DNA from: Salibacteraceae bacterium
Lineage (GTDB): Bacteria; Bacteroidota; Bacteroidia; Flavobacteriales_G; Salibacteraceae
Assembly: GCA_023262195.1 (NCBI GenBank)
Contig: JALRDM010000077.1
Coordinates: forward strand, 1-6,276
Direction of reading: 5' to 3'
DNA: 6,276 nt
The notes beneath the pieces are model-generated. The model did no database searches. It saw only the letters and a program-made list of their open reading frames with translations, and had not been told where the DNA came from. The position numbers were made by a program, and so were the translations under genes. Positions 1 through 6,276 of the stretch are shown here, piece after piece (the stretch's first letter is position 1; each line of letters begins with the position of its first letter).

Positions 1-1431
1 GCTAGCTTTTACCCAGAGATGATGTATGAAGATGGCTCTTACAACCACAACCACATGCTCAGAGATTTCATTACTGGCCAGTGGGGTTGGGACATTCCAA
101 CAACAGGAGAGAATTTCTTTTGGGATACAACGATCACTTACACGCTTCCCGCTACGCTCAATGGTTTGGCCACGAATTGGCAGGACATGGAGATAGCTGC
201 TTATATTTCTGATACGCAGAAGGATATTTACACTGGAACAAGCGAGTGGTTTTATCCAAAGGAAAATCATTGGGACATGAGTGCAACCTCTGATGTAGCA
301 GTTGACGGTTTTTGTGATGATGAAGCAAGTGTGGAGGTTGAAATTACAAACAACGGTGCGGCAACGATCGGTTCTTTTGATCTAGAGTACTCAATCAACG
401 GAGGTGCGGTTCAAACAGAATCCTACTCAGGTTCATTAACTACAAACGCAAGCACCACAATGAGCTTTGACGTGACATTAGAAGATGGTCTAAATGTTAT
501 CTCTTTTAGTCGTTTCCAAAATGTAAAGGATGATAATGATGATTTGTTAATCAACCCAACGGCATCTGGATTTTTATCGAAGCCTGCAGGTGCAACAGCA
601 ACTGTTGCGGCTTCAGGTCAGGAAGCACCAATTGAGGATGATTTTGAAGATGTCTCTGTAGGAGATGATCCAAATAAATTCCATGTAGTTGAGCGCGCTA
701 GTGGAATTTGGCCAATCGTTGTGGCAAATTCATATTATCAAAATGTTACTGAAAACTTGGGCGGATTCGGTGAATCCGATCAATCGTTATTCTTTCCTTT
801 AGGCTACAGTACAATTACTGCAGGCTCCGCATATTCAGTTATTTCGGATAATTATGACTTAAGCACATTGGAAGAGGCTGAGCTTCAATTTGTTTATTCT
901 TACGGCTCCTTAGTTTCAAACGACAATTCTGACTTTACCGTTGATGTTTCGATCGATTGTGGTGAAACTTGGGAAAACATTTATGATGAGAAAGGTGAGG
1001 ATATTAACAACTCAGGAGTGGACGCCTCATATATTATATTCCCTGACGAAGAGCAGTGGGATAAAGTGAAACTTGATATGACTGATTTTGTCGGAGAGAC
1101 GGAGGTTATGGTTCGTTTCAGAATAGTTAAGGATCAAACTAACACGCTTTACATTGATGATGTTAAAATGAAGAATGTTCAGCTTAGTGTGGATGAATTA
1201 TCCTCGAATGAAGTAGTGCTCTTCCCTAATCCAGCGTCTGATATCGTAACCATAGAAAATGCGGGCACAAATGCAAGCGTTGAGTTGATAGATGTAAATG
1301 GTAGAACTGTATTGGTGGATCGAGTTGCTCAAAATGGAGTGAATGTTTCATCTCTTGCAGCAGGTGTTTATAACGTGATCATTAATAGTGATGAAGGCGT
1401 TTCTAATACTAGACTTACCATAGTTAAGTAA
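1..1431 (+). CDS. Omp28-like secreted protein with type A T9SS sorting domain (5' partial)
   Basis: The frame is open from base 1 to the TAA at 1429-1431, so the 5' end is cut off by the window edge; the ATGs at 19 and 22 are internal. 476 residues are visible. Residues 1-90 (with an NHNHMLRDFITGQWG stretch) resemble the C-terminal part of Omp28-related outer membrane proteins; family members usually carry a thioredoxin-like portion before this, which would lie upstream. Residues about 92-187 look like a CARDB/Ig-like beta domain (VEVEITNNGAATIGSFDLEY). Residues about 211-393 look like a MAM or choice-of-anchor jellyroll: DDFED at the start, then a DCGETW element and the closing LYIDDVKM strand. 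Residues 394-476 are a T9SS type A tail with FPNPASD near the front and a Lys C-terminus. The product is inferred to be an exported surface or extracellular protein. The substrate is unknown, and no catalytic motif is visible. The T9SS tail is secure; the Omp28 assignment is by motif recall. Confidence 0.85.
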   Translation, partial: ASFYPEMMYEDGSYNHNHMLRDFITGQWGWDIPTTGENFFWDTTITYTLPATLNGLATNWQDMEIAAYISDTQKDIYTGTSEWFYPKENHWDMSATSDVAVDGFCDDEASVEVEITNNGAATIGSFDLEYSINGGAVQTESYSGSLTTNASTTMSFDVTLEDGLNVISFSRFQNVKDDNDDLLINPTASGFLSKPAGATATVAASGQEAPIEDDFEDVSVGDDPNKFHVVERASGIWPIVVANSYYQNVTENLGGFGESDQSLFFPLGYSTITAGSAYSVISDNYDLSTLEEAELQFVYSYGSLVSNDNSDFTVDVSIDCGETWENIYDEKGEDINNSGVDASYIIFPDEEQWDKVKLDMTDFVGETEVMVRFRIVKDQTNTLYIDDVKMKNVQLSVDELSSNEVVLFPNPASDIVTIENAGTNASVELIDVNGRTVLVDRVAQNGVNVSSLAAGVYNVIINSDEGVSNTRLTIVK

Positions 1432-1443
1432 AGTCCCAAAATT

Positions 1444-1476
1444 TAAGGGAAGGTTCATATCATGAGCCTTCCCTTA
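1444..1476 (+). terminator. Strong hairpin, probable terminator of the Omp28-like gene
   Basis: The arms 1444-1458 and 1462-1476 pair over 15 bp with a single T-G wobble (1454/1466) and a 3-nt loop. The GC-rich core is AAGGGAAGG against CCTTCCCTT. The hairpin begins 12 nt after the stop codon. The 3' side runs into ATTTATGT, which is T-rich but interrupted, so termination may be incomplete. The next gene starts only 15 nt beyond the stem. Confidence 0.7.
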
Positions 1477-1491
1477 TTTATGTCATAGATT

Positions 1492-2535
1492 ATGAAGAAT
1501 AGAGCTTTAATTATTACAGCAATCATGTCATTGATTGTGTCAAACGTCACAGCGCAGTTTAGTATGGAATGGACTGGGCCTCAATTAATTCAAGAACCAG
1601 TAAACTCTGATATTGAGTTTGATTTTAACCTTATAAACGAAACAAGCTCTACACTTGAGTTGCGCTGGAGACTGATAGAAAACGATTTTCCAACGGATAA
1701 ATGGGATGACTATGTATGTGACGTGGTATGTTATGACTCATCAATGAGAGCACGTGATCTGGATATAAATAGCGATACAATTTTTCCGATTATCCTACAC
1801 ATCGCTACGGATAATGATGAAGGCTTTGGAACCTCACAATTATGCTTTTGGGAACGAGCTGATTCGGCCGGCACAATTCAATGCATTACAGCGAGAGCTA
1901 CAACTTGTTGGAACTTCGTAGATACTATGGAGATATCTCATAATTCTATGACTTACTATGTAATCGAAGGAAGTGTCTATGAAAAAAGTGGCACAACGTA
2001 CACCATGGTTGGTGCATCTAGCACAATTAGTTACATGGACTGTGACCTTCTAACCATAGGAGAAGATATCTTAGAGTTTGAGTATAGCGAGTTTGCAGAA
2101 TTCACTGATTACGAAGAGTATGTGTACAATGGTGAAGACATCTACATCATTGATGGCAGCTACTATGTGTATGACGGAAGTAAATACGTTCTTCAAGGTG
2201 ATGCTGAGGAGGATAAAGTAGATGGAGTGAATGTGGTAATCCTTGATGGAGATACTTTCGAATTATTCAATAATGAATTAGTGCCACTTGGTTTTGAAAC
2301 CGTAATTGAGTCAACTCTCAAAGTTTACCCTAACCCGTCCTCTGATATTGTAAATATTTCTGGTTTGCAGCACGGTACAGCACATGTTGACATGATAGAT
2401 GCAATAGGTAGACTTGTCCTATCTGAAAAAACCAATGGTGAAGTGAATGTATCATCTTTGCCTGCTGGTACATATTCTCTGATCATCAAGGACCGTACTT
2501 ATATATCAACTGTGCAGGTTTCTATTGTGCGTTAG
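1492..2535 (+). CDS. Secreted T9SS type A protein with CD..CY beta-domain and 31-residue repeats
   Basis: 347 residues; the ATG at 1492 is chosen because it opens directly into a signal peptide (Lys2 and Arg4, hydrophobic core 5-16, likely cleavage after Val-Thr-Ala21). Residues about 24-140 form a beta-rich domain with Trp71, Cys76 and Cys80 (VCDVVCY), plus Cys118, Cys131 and Cys139. The W..xxCDxxxCY arrangement followed by a GFGTSQL strand recurs in small T9SS-exported proteins of Bacteroidota, usually without assigned function. Residues 153-276 hold four units of a Tyr/Asp/Gly-rich 31-residue repeat. Residues about 274-347 are a type A T9SS sorting tail (VYPNPSSD, then GRLVLSE and the final SIVR). 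The mature protein is strongly acidic in the repeat zone. It lies 60 nt after the preceding gene, with no recognisable promoter of its own in the gap, so read-through past the hairpin is possible. Function unknown; extracellular location is inferred from the signal peptide and tail. Confidence 0.9.
   Translation: MKNRALIITAIMSLIVSNVTAQFSMEWTGPQLIQEPVNSDIEFDFNLINETSSTLELRWRLIENDFPTDKWDDYVCDVVCYDSSMRARDLDINSDTIFPIILHIATDNDEGFGTSQLCFWERADSAGTIQCITARATTCWNFVDTMEISHNSMTYYVIEGSVYEKSGTTYTMVGASSTISYMDCDLLTIGEDILEFEYSEFAEFTDYEEYVYNGEDIYIIDGSYYVYDGSKYVLQGDAEEDKVDGVNVVILDGDTFELFNNELVPLGFETVIESTLKVYPNPSSDIVNISGLQHGTAHVDMIDAIGRLVLSEKTNGEVNVSSLPAGTYSLIIKDRTYISTVQVSIVR
1948..2319 (+). repeat. Four tandem 93-bp units encoding a 31-residue repeat
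   Basis: Units start at 1948, 2041, 2134 and 2227 (residues 153, 184, 215, 246), exactly 93 bp apart. The clearest core is I-[DE]-G-S-x-Y followed by G-[ST]-x-Y-x-[ML]-x-G in units 1 and 3 (for example IIDGSYYVYDGSKYVLQG at 215-236). Unit 4 keeps ILDGDTF and the final LG. Unit 2 (CDLLTIGEDILEF) is degenerate but keeps the spacing and the hydrophobic positions. Each core of about 22 residues is followed by a 9-residue linker. The pattern suggests paired beta-hairpins; the fold is an inference. Confidence 0.65.
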
Positions 2536-2561
2536 GTAACAGGTAAAAACTAATTATTTTG

Positions 2562-2595
2562 AAACCCGAAAATTGTAAAACGATCGGGTTTTTTT
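2562..2595 (+). terminator. Intrinsic terminator after the 347-residue gene
   Basis: The arms 2562-2569 (AAACCCGA) and 2584-2591 (TCGGGTTT) form an 8-bp stem with a 14-nt loop, followed by an unbroken run of seven T (2589-2595). It starts 26 nt after the TAG stop. This separates the gene from the long surface-protein gene downstream. Confidence 0.85.
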
Positions 2596-2632
2596 ATGTG
2601 AAATGGAGCCAACCATAAATAATTCAAGCGTT

Positions 2633-2640
2633 TATCTTTA
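2633..2640 (+). promoter_or_regulatory. Possible Bacteroidota -7 element (TATCTTTA)
   Basis: TATCTTTA matches the Bacteroidota -7 consensus TAnnTTTG at all but the last base. It lies between the terminator and the 1179-residue gene. No convincing TTTG-type -33 element is seen at the expected distance upstream. Transcription from it would start around 2645-2648, leaving almost no leader before the TTG at 2650, so it is a weak candidate. Confidence 0.22.
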
Positions 2641-2649
2641 CGCATTACC

Positions 2650-5600
2650 TTGCAAATATTGATTACGCGCTTTACAAACTTTGGATTATTCATTCTGATC
2701 AACGTGACCGCAGCGTTGGGTCAATCCAATGTATATGTCAGTGATCTTTCAGGCGTGGATAACAATGCGTGTGGGACCGTAGGATCACCCTGCAAAACCA
2801 TTCAATATGCAGTTGACTCCATAGCCTTGGATGGGGACACGATTCAAATTGATACGGGACTGTATCAGTTGCCAGCAGCTGTAGGTGTTGATACACCAGT
2901 AGTCAATATTCCAGAGGATAAGAGTTTAAGCTTTATCGGAACCGCTTCAGGCAACGGAACACGCATTGATGGTGATACTACGCGTAGGGGGTTTTTAATG
3001 CGATACACTGGAGGCACCTGTCCATCAGGGTTTGGCAGCAACGGTATTTCTGACTCGACCGTATTATACTTTCAAGATTTGATAGTACAGAATTGCCACA
3101 TCGTGGAAACATGCGGCAACACTACATACGCATATGGTGGTGGTATGCGCATAGATGCGGATTCTGCTTCGAAACTATATGTAACGATTGAGCATTGTAC
3201 ATTTAAAAATAACAGAGCATTTGATGATGCTGGCCCCAATATTGGAGGCCGCTCTGCGAGCGGTGGTGCAGTTTGGATTTATGGACGTAGAAATCAAACC
3301 GCTTCGCCCGCTGACTATTCAGAGGCTCATATCAACAACTGTGATTTCTCTGAGAATTATGCTGATCAGCTGTCTAATGGTGGTCACGGAGGTGCTTTAC
3401 TCTTAAGAGATTTAGATACTGCATCCGTGACTAATTCAAGTTTCTGTGACAATTACGTCTACAGCACGAATGCGGATAATGGCGACTTACTTCATGACCG
3501 CAATGCAGGTGGCGCGATATGTTTTTATGACTTAAAAAATACTTCACCAGGAAACAAGTACCGTGTAGATAATTGTTCGTTTATAAATAACTCGGCTACC
3601 GTGGCTAACAATGCTTTGGTTAATCCTTCTGAAGGAGGTGCAATCTTTTTAACGAAGGGGGATGTTTTAAACGCCACATCAACCGCAAATCTCACTATAA
3701 GCAATTCTAATTTTTATAACAATAACGTTCAAACAGGAATTGAACACATAGACAATAACGGAGGAACAATTGATACTGCGGGTATTGGATTTAATGCATA
3801 CTATGCTCAGTTTCAGGTAGACTTGGGCGAGGATACTACGCTTTGTGTGGGCGATTCACATCTTCTTGATGGCTCCATTACTGGTGCTACATACGAATGG
3901 AGTGACGGAAGTACAACACCTACAATTTATGTGAACGCCACCGATACTTACAGTGTTACGGTTACTGTAGGTTCTTGTGAAGTTTCAGATACCATTGTGG
4001 TAGACTTTGTATCTGAACCTACCATCGACTTAGGCATGGATACTACATTATGCGGTTATGATAGCATCTATCTAGATGCCTCTTGGCCAAATTCAACATA
4101 TTCATGGAGCAATAACTCTATTGATTCGGCAATCTGGGCTGGCCCAGGGGTTTATTGGGTTGAAGTGGATAATGACGGTTGTACATCAAAGGATACCATT
4201 GATATTGATAGTGTAAACCTGAGTCCTTTAAATCTTGGTAACGATACCACTATTTGCGGGAGTGCATCTGGTAATGTGCTTCTTGATGCAACACAGCCAG
4301 GGGCTAGTTATGTGTGGCAAGATAACTCCACCAACGCCACCTTTAATGTTACGCAGAGCGGAGTGTACCACGTGACGGTGTCAAAAGAGAGTTGCATGTA
4401 TGTAGATACGATAAACGTTGATTTTCAACTTTACCCAGTAGTATCATTACCTGATTCAACAACGATCTGTCCATATGAGACACTAGCGCTTAATGCTACT
4501 GTTTCGGGTGCTCAATATGGTTGGAATTCTGGCCAATCATCGTCAATTATCAATGTTTCTGAAGAGGCACTCTATATTGTTAGTGTTGACTTGAATGGTT
4601 GCATCACTCTAGACTCAGCCTTTGTTGATACCATAGAAATACCACCCAAATACTTGGGACCAGATCTTTTATTATGCCCAGATGACGTATACTTATTTGA
4701 CGCCACTACCGTAGGTGCCTCATCTTATTTATGGCACAATGGCCACACTGGCCCGACATACAATGGATCATTGCCAGGTGTTTTCTGGGTTGAAGTGGAA
4801 ATGGAGAGCTGTACTGTTCGTGATTCAATTGATGTAAACTATGTGGTTCCTCCGGGAGACATAATTGGTGACGACATTAACGTATGCGAGAACCAAGTGA
4901 TTACACTAACTGTCTATCCACAAAATCTCGATAATTTCCTTTGGAGCACGGGCAGTACTTCGCATGAAATCAATGTTACAACTCCAGGTATTTATTCGGT
5001 CACAGCTAATAAGTCTGGATGTCCATTTAACGACACCGTGGAAGTTACACACCGGCCAATACCCGATGTAAACCTTGGCGGAGAGAGGGAAGCGTGCGAT
5101 GGGGATACGGTTAGACTTGACGTGACTACCGAAGGAGCCACATATTCTTGGGTTGGAGGCTCTCAATCCCCAACAAAAATTGTAACAGAACCGGGTGTGT
5201 TTTCAGTAACGGTGAATCTTAATGAGTGCCTTGCTGAAGGAAGTGTTAAAGTAAAGTTCAAGGATGCACCCAACCCCAATCTTAAAGACGATATCTATCG
5301 CTGTGAAGGGGTGAGTCATACATTCAGCATGTTTAAACCACAGTATGACAGTTACTTGTGGCATAACGGCTCCACCGACTCAGCGATAACGGTGAATAAG
5401 GGTGACACGATTTGGGTTCAAGTAGAAATAGGTGGTTGTTTCGGATCGGATACAGCCTTGTTTGTGCACGCCAAAAAACCGGTAATCAACTTGGGTGCAG
5501 ACACAATACTGTGTGACGGTGATGAGCTTTTATTGAACGCAAAGGTTGATGGGACGGCAAATTATGAGTGGCATGATAAATCAGATGAACCAGAGTTTCT

Positions 5601-6189
5601 AGTTTGGCGCGAAGGGATTTATCATGTAACAATAAGAAGGGGAGGGTGTGTAGGCAATGATTCAATTACCGTGCGTTATAGGCCATATCCAAACGCAGAA
5701 CTCGGGAATGACACAACCATTTGTCTTGGCGACTCTTTGGTGCTAAGCTTGAATGATTCCGCAGCAAAATACACGTGGAACGATGAGTTTCAGACGGAGA
5801 AATTTACGGTTCAAGATTCTGCTACAGTTGTTTTAACAGGTGAAAATTATTGTGGTGTATATAGCGATACCATGATTGTTTCCCTGCGAGATTGCGAGTG
5901 TTTCATGTACATTCCAAACACATTTAGTCCGGATGATGACGGAATTAATGAAGCGTTTATCCCCCAGTTTGATTGTGATTTAATGGATTATCGAATCAGC
6001 ATCAGAGATCGATGGGGCAGAACCATGTTTGAATCAACCGACCCAATTCTACCCTGGGATGGTATGATGGATGGTAAGCCAGTTGAAATTGGCGTTTACG
6101 TTTACGAGGTTTGGTATAAAGCAGAGCTAGAGATCAATTCAAGCAGTGTACAGTTCTATAAGAACGGTACAATTAATATTATTCGTTAA
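2650..6189 (+). CDS. Giant surface protein: parallel beta-helix, ten Cys-paired repeats, gliding-motility-type T9SS tail
   Basis: 1179 residues from a TTG start. The nearest upstream in-frame stop is 2620-2622 and no ATG lies between it and the signal peptide, so TTG 2650 is the default; TTG 2659 would also give a workable signal peptide. Signal peptide: Arg7, hydrophobic core 11-23, likely cleavage after Ala-Leu-Gly24. Residues about 27-385 are a right-handed parallel beta-helix. It begins with a DUF1565-like entry (CGTVGSPCKTIQYAV, DGDTIQI) and has alternating FxxN (185, 233, 265, 311, 356) and GGA[VLI] (205, 247, 287, 329) motifs, as in Chlamydia Pmp-type passenger domains. Residues 390-1081 hold ten PKD/Ig-like repeats. 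Residues 1082-1179 are a gliding-motility-associated type B T9SS tail (IPNTFSPDDDGINE at 1088, RWGR at 1121, WDG at 1136, terminal IIR). The product is inferred to be a surface adhesin-like or structural filament protein. No enzymatic residues are recognised. Own transcription unit likely. Confidence 0.92.
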   Translation: MQILITRFTNFGLFILINVTAALGQSNVYVSDLSGVDNNACGTVGSPCKTIQYAVDSIALDGDTIQIDTGLYQLPAAVGVDTPVVNIPEDKSLSFIGTASGNGTRIDGDTTRRGFLMRYTGGTCPSGFGSNGISDSTVLYFQDLIVQNCHIVETCGNTTYAYGGGMRIDADSASKLYVTIEHCTFKNNRAFDDAGPNIGGRSASGGAVWIYGRRNQTASPADYSEAHINNCDFSENYADQLSNGGHGGALLLRDLDTASVTNSSFCDNYVYSTNADNGDLLHDRNAGGAICFYDLKNTSPGNKYRVDNCSFINNSATVANNALVNPSEGGAIFLTKGDVLNATSTANLTISNSNFYNNNVQTGIEHIDNNGGTIDTAGIGFNAYYAQFQVDLGEDTTLCVGDSHLLDGSITGATYEWSDGSTTPTIYVNATDTYSVTVTVGSCEVSDTIVVDFVSEPTIDLGMDTTLCGYDSIYLDASWPNSTYSWSNNSIDSAIWAGPGVYWVEVDNDGCTSKDTIDIDSVNLSPLNLGNDTTICGSASGNVLLDATQPGASYVWQDNSTNATFNVTQSGVYHVTVSKESCMYVDTINVDFQLYPVVSLPDSTTICPYETLALNATVSGAQYGWNSGQSSSIINVSEEALYIVSVDLNGCITLDSAFVDTIEIPPKYLGPDLLLCPDDVYLFDATTVGASSYLWHNGHTGPTYNGSLPGVFWVEVEMESCTVRDSIDVNYVVPPGDIIGDDINVCENQVITLTVYPQNLDNFLWSTGSTSHEINVTTPGIYSVTANKSGCPFNDTVEVTHRPIPDVNLGGEREACDGDTVRLDVTTEGATYSWVGGSQSPTKIVTEPGVFSVTVNLNECLAEGSVKVKFKDAPNPNLKDDIYRCEGVSHTFSMFKPQYDSYLWHNGSTDSAITVNKGDTIWVQVEIGGCFGSDTALFVHAKKPVINLGADTILCDGDELLLNAKVDGTANYEWHDKSDEPEFLVWREGIYHVTIRRGGCVGNDSITVRYRPYPNAELGNDTTICLGDSLVLSLNDSAAKYTWNDEFQTEKFTVQDSATVVLTGENYCGVYSDTMIVSLRDCECFMYIPNTFSPDDDGINEAFIPQFDCDLMDYRISIRDRWGRTMFESTDPILPWDGMMDGKPVEIGVYVYEVWYKAELEINSSSVQFYKNGTINIIR
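3136..3726 (+). other. Pmp-like FxxN / GGA[IVL] beta-helix motif region
   Basis: Within the long surface protein, FxxN motifs are encoded at 3202, 3346, 3442, 3580 and 3715. They alternate with GGA[VLI] at 3262, 3388, 3508 and 3634, and a related GGGMRI lies at 3136. Four of the five FxxN motifs directly follow a Cys or Ser. This alternation is the hallmark of polymorphic outer membrane protein passengers, which fold as parallel beta-helices and act in adhesion. Here export is by T9SS rather than an autotransporter barrel, since no C-terminal barrel is present. Confidence 0.75.
3817..5892 (+). repeat. Ten tandem PKD/Ig-like repeats of 66-71 residues
   Basis: Repeat starts: 3817, 4024, 4228, 4441, 4648, 4858, 5068, 5275, 5485 and 5695. 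Consensus order: hydrophobic-x-L-G-x-D-T-T-[LI]-C, then a hydrophobic strand, Y-x-W-x-[ND]-[GN]-S, then G-[VI]-Y-x-V-x-V, [GS]-C and D-[TS]-I-x-V. The first Cys, the Trp and the second Cys are present in all ten units, so each probably holds one disulfide. Such repeats are common spacers between binding heads and T9SS tails in Bacteroidota surface proteins. DNA identity between units is low, so the array is old and not a recent slippage product. Confidence 0.9.
5893..6186 (+). other. Gliding-motility-associated (type B) T9SS C-terminal domain
   Basis: This is the last 98 residues of the long surface protein. It shows the full family pattern: CxCxxYIPNTFSPDDDGINE, then IRDRWGR, FES, PWDG, VYVYEVWY and a terminal Ile-Ile-Arg. 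In this family the domain directs export through T9SS; type B cargos such as SprB need PorP/SprF-like partners, which are often encoded next to them. No such partner is in this window, although one could start just beyond its right edge. Confidence 0.9.
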
Positions 6190-6276
6190 ATAAACGCTTC
6201 TCAGCGTGAAACAATAAGGCTGTAAAGTGTTAATTAGTTGATTGACTCTAATCCACAATTAATCTAAAAAATGCAA
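6190..6276. other. Downstream intergenic region, no clear gene
   Basis: This 87-nt AT-rich stretch runs to the window edge. A 5-bp hairpin with a TCTC loop (6194-6207) lies just after the stop but has no T-run, so it is not a convincing terminator. ATG at 6271, preceded by an A-rich run (TAAAAA), could be the first codon of a following gene; only two codons are visible, so this cannot be tested here. Confidence 0.4.

Noticed and set aside
1948..2319. The 93-bp periodicity as a DNA-level repeat such as a mobile element or recombination site
   Set aside because: Units match only at the protein level and lie in frame within one gene, with no inverted ends or conserved DNA core.
2603..2662. 19-codon ATG reading frame overlapping the start of the long gene, considered as a leader peptide or as the true start with a frameshift
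   Set aside because: Its residues do not look like a signal-peptide n-region, no slippery site is seen, and the long gene's own frame has a complete hydrophobic signal segment without it.
3188..3406. 72-codon + strand reading frame inside the beta-helix coding region
   Set aside because: It overlaps the long gene in another frame, the encoded sequence shows no domain or signal, and the long gene has clear motif conservation through the same bases.
4156..4799. A shared 14-base string in repeats 2 and 5 (4156-4169 and 4786-4799), considered as recent gene conversion
   Set aside because: The match ends quickly on both sides and encodes the conserved W-V-E-V strand, so protein-level conservation explains it.
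4906..5166. 86-codon - strand reading frame opposite repeats 6 and 7
   Set aside because: It is antisense to a strongly motif-conserved coding region, has no recognisable domain and has no promoter or start context of its own.
6194..6207. Small hairpin after the long gene as a terminator
   Set aside because: The stem is only 5 bp and is followed by GAAACAATA rather than a T-run.

Overview
The window carries three genes on the + strand and reads as Bacteroidota, most likely a marine or aquatic Flavobacteriales-type organism. The base composition is AT-leaning. All three proteins end in recognisable type IX secretion system (T9SS) C-terminal signals, a system confined to this phylum. No Shine-Dalgarno sequences are evident. 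No RNA genes, mobile elements or CRISPR arrays were seen.

Layout. Positions 1-1431 hold the 3' part of a secreted Omp28-like multidomain protein with a type A T9SS tail; its start lies outside the window. A 60-nt gap with a strong hairpin (1444-1476) follows. Positions 1492-2535 encode a 347-residue secreted protein. It has a signal peptide, a Cys-containing beta-domain, four units of a 31-residue Tyr/Asp/Gly repeat, and a second type A tail. A classical intrinsic terminator (2562-2595) closes this gene. Positions 2650-6189 encode a 1179-residue surface protein without an ATG start. It has a Pmp-like parallel beta-helix (FxxN and GGA[IVL] motifs), ten tandem domains of about 69 residues each with two Cys and one Trp, and a gliding-motility-type (type B) tail. 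Positions 6190-6276 hold no clear gene; an ATG at 6271 could open the next one.

How the genes relate. All three products should cross the inner membrane by Sec and the outer membrane by T9SS, and then be anchored to or released from the cell surface. They look like consecutive surface or extracellular proteins rather than a pathway. No enzyme active site is visible in any of them, and the third gene, with its own upstream terminator, is probably transcribed separately. The most notable structures are the 31-residue repeat in gene 2, which keeps its phase exactly, and a third-order periodicity in gene 3: the ten domains look like three copies of an A-B-C triplet (208, 209 and 209 residues) plus a final A. 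No previously undescribed multi-gene system can be supported from this window.
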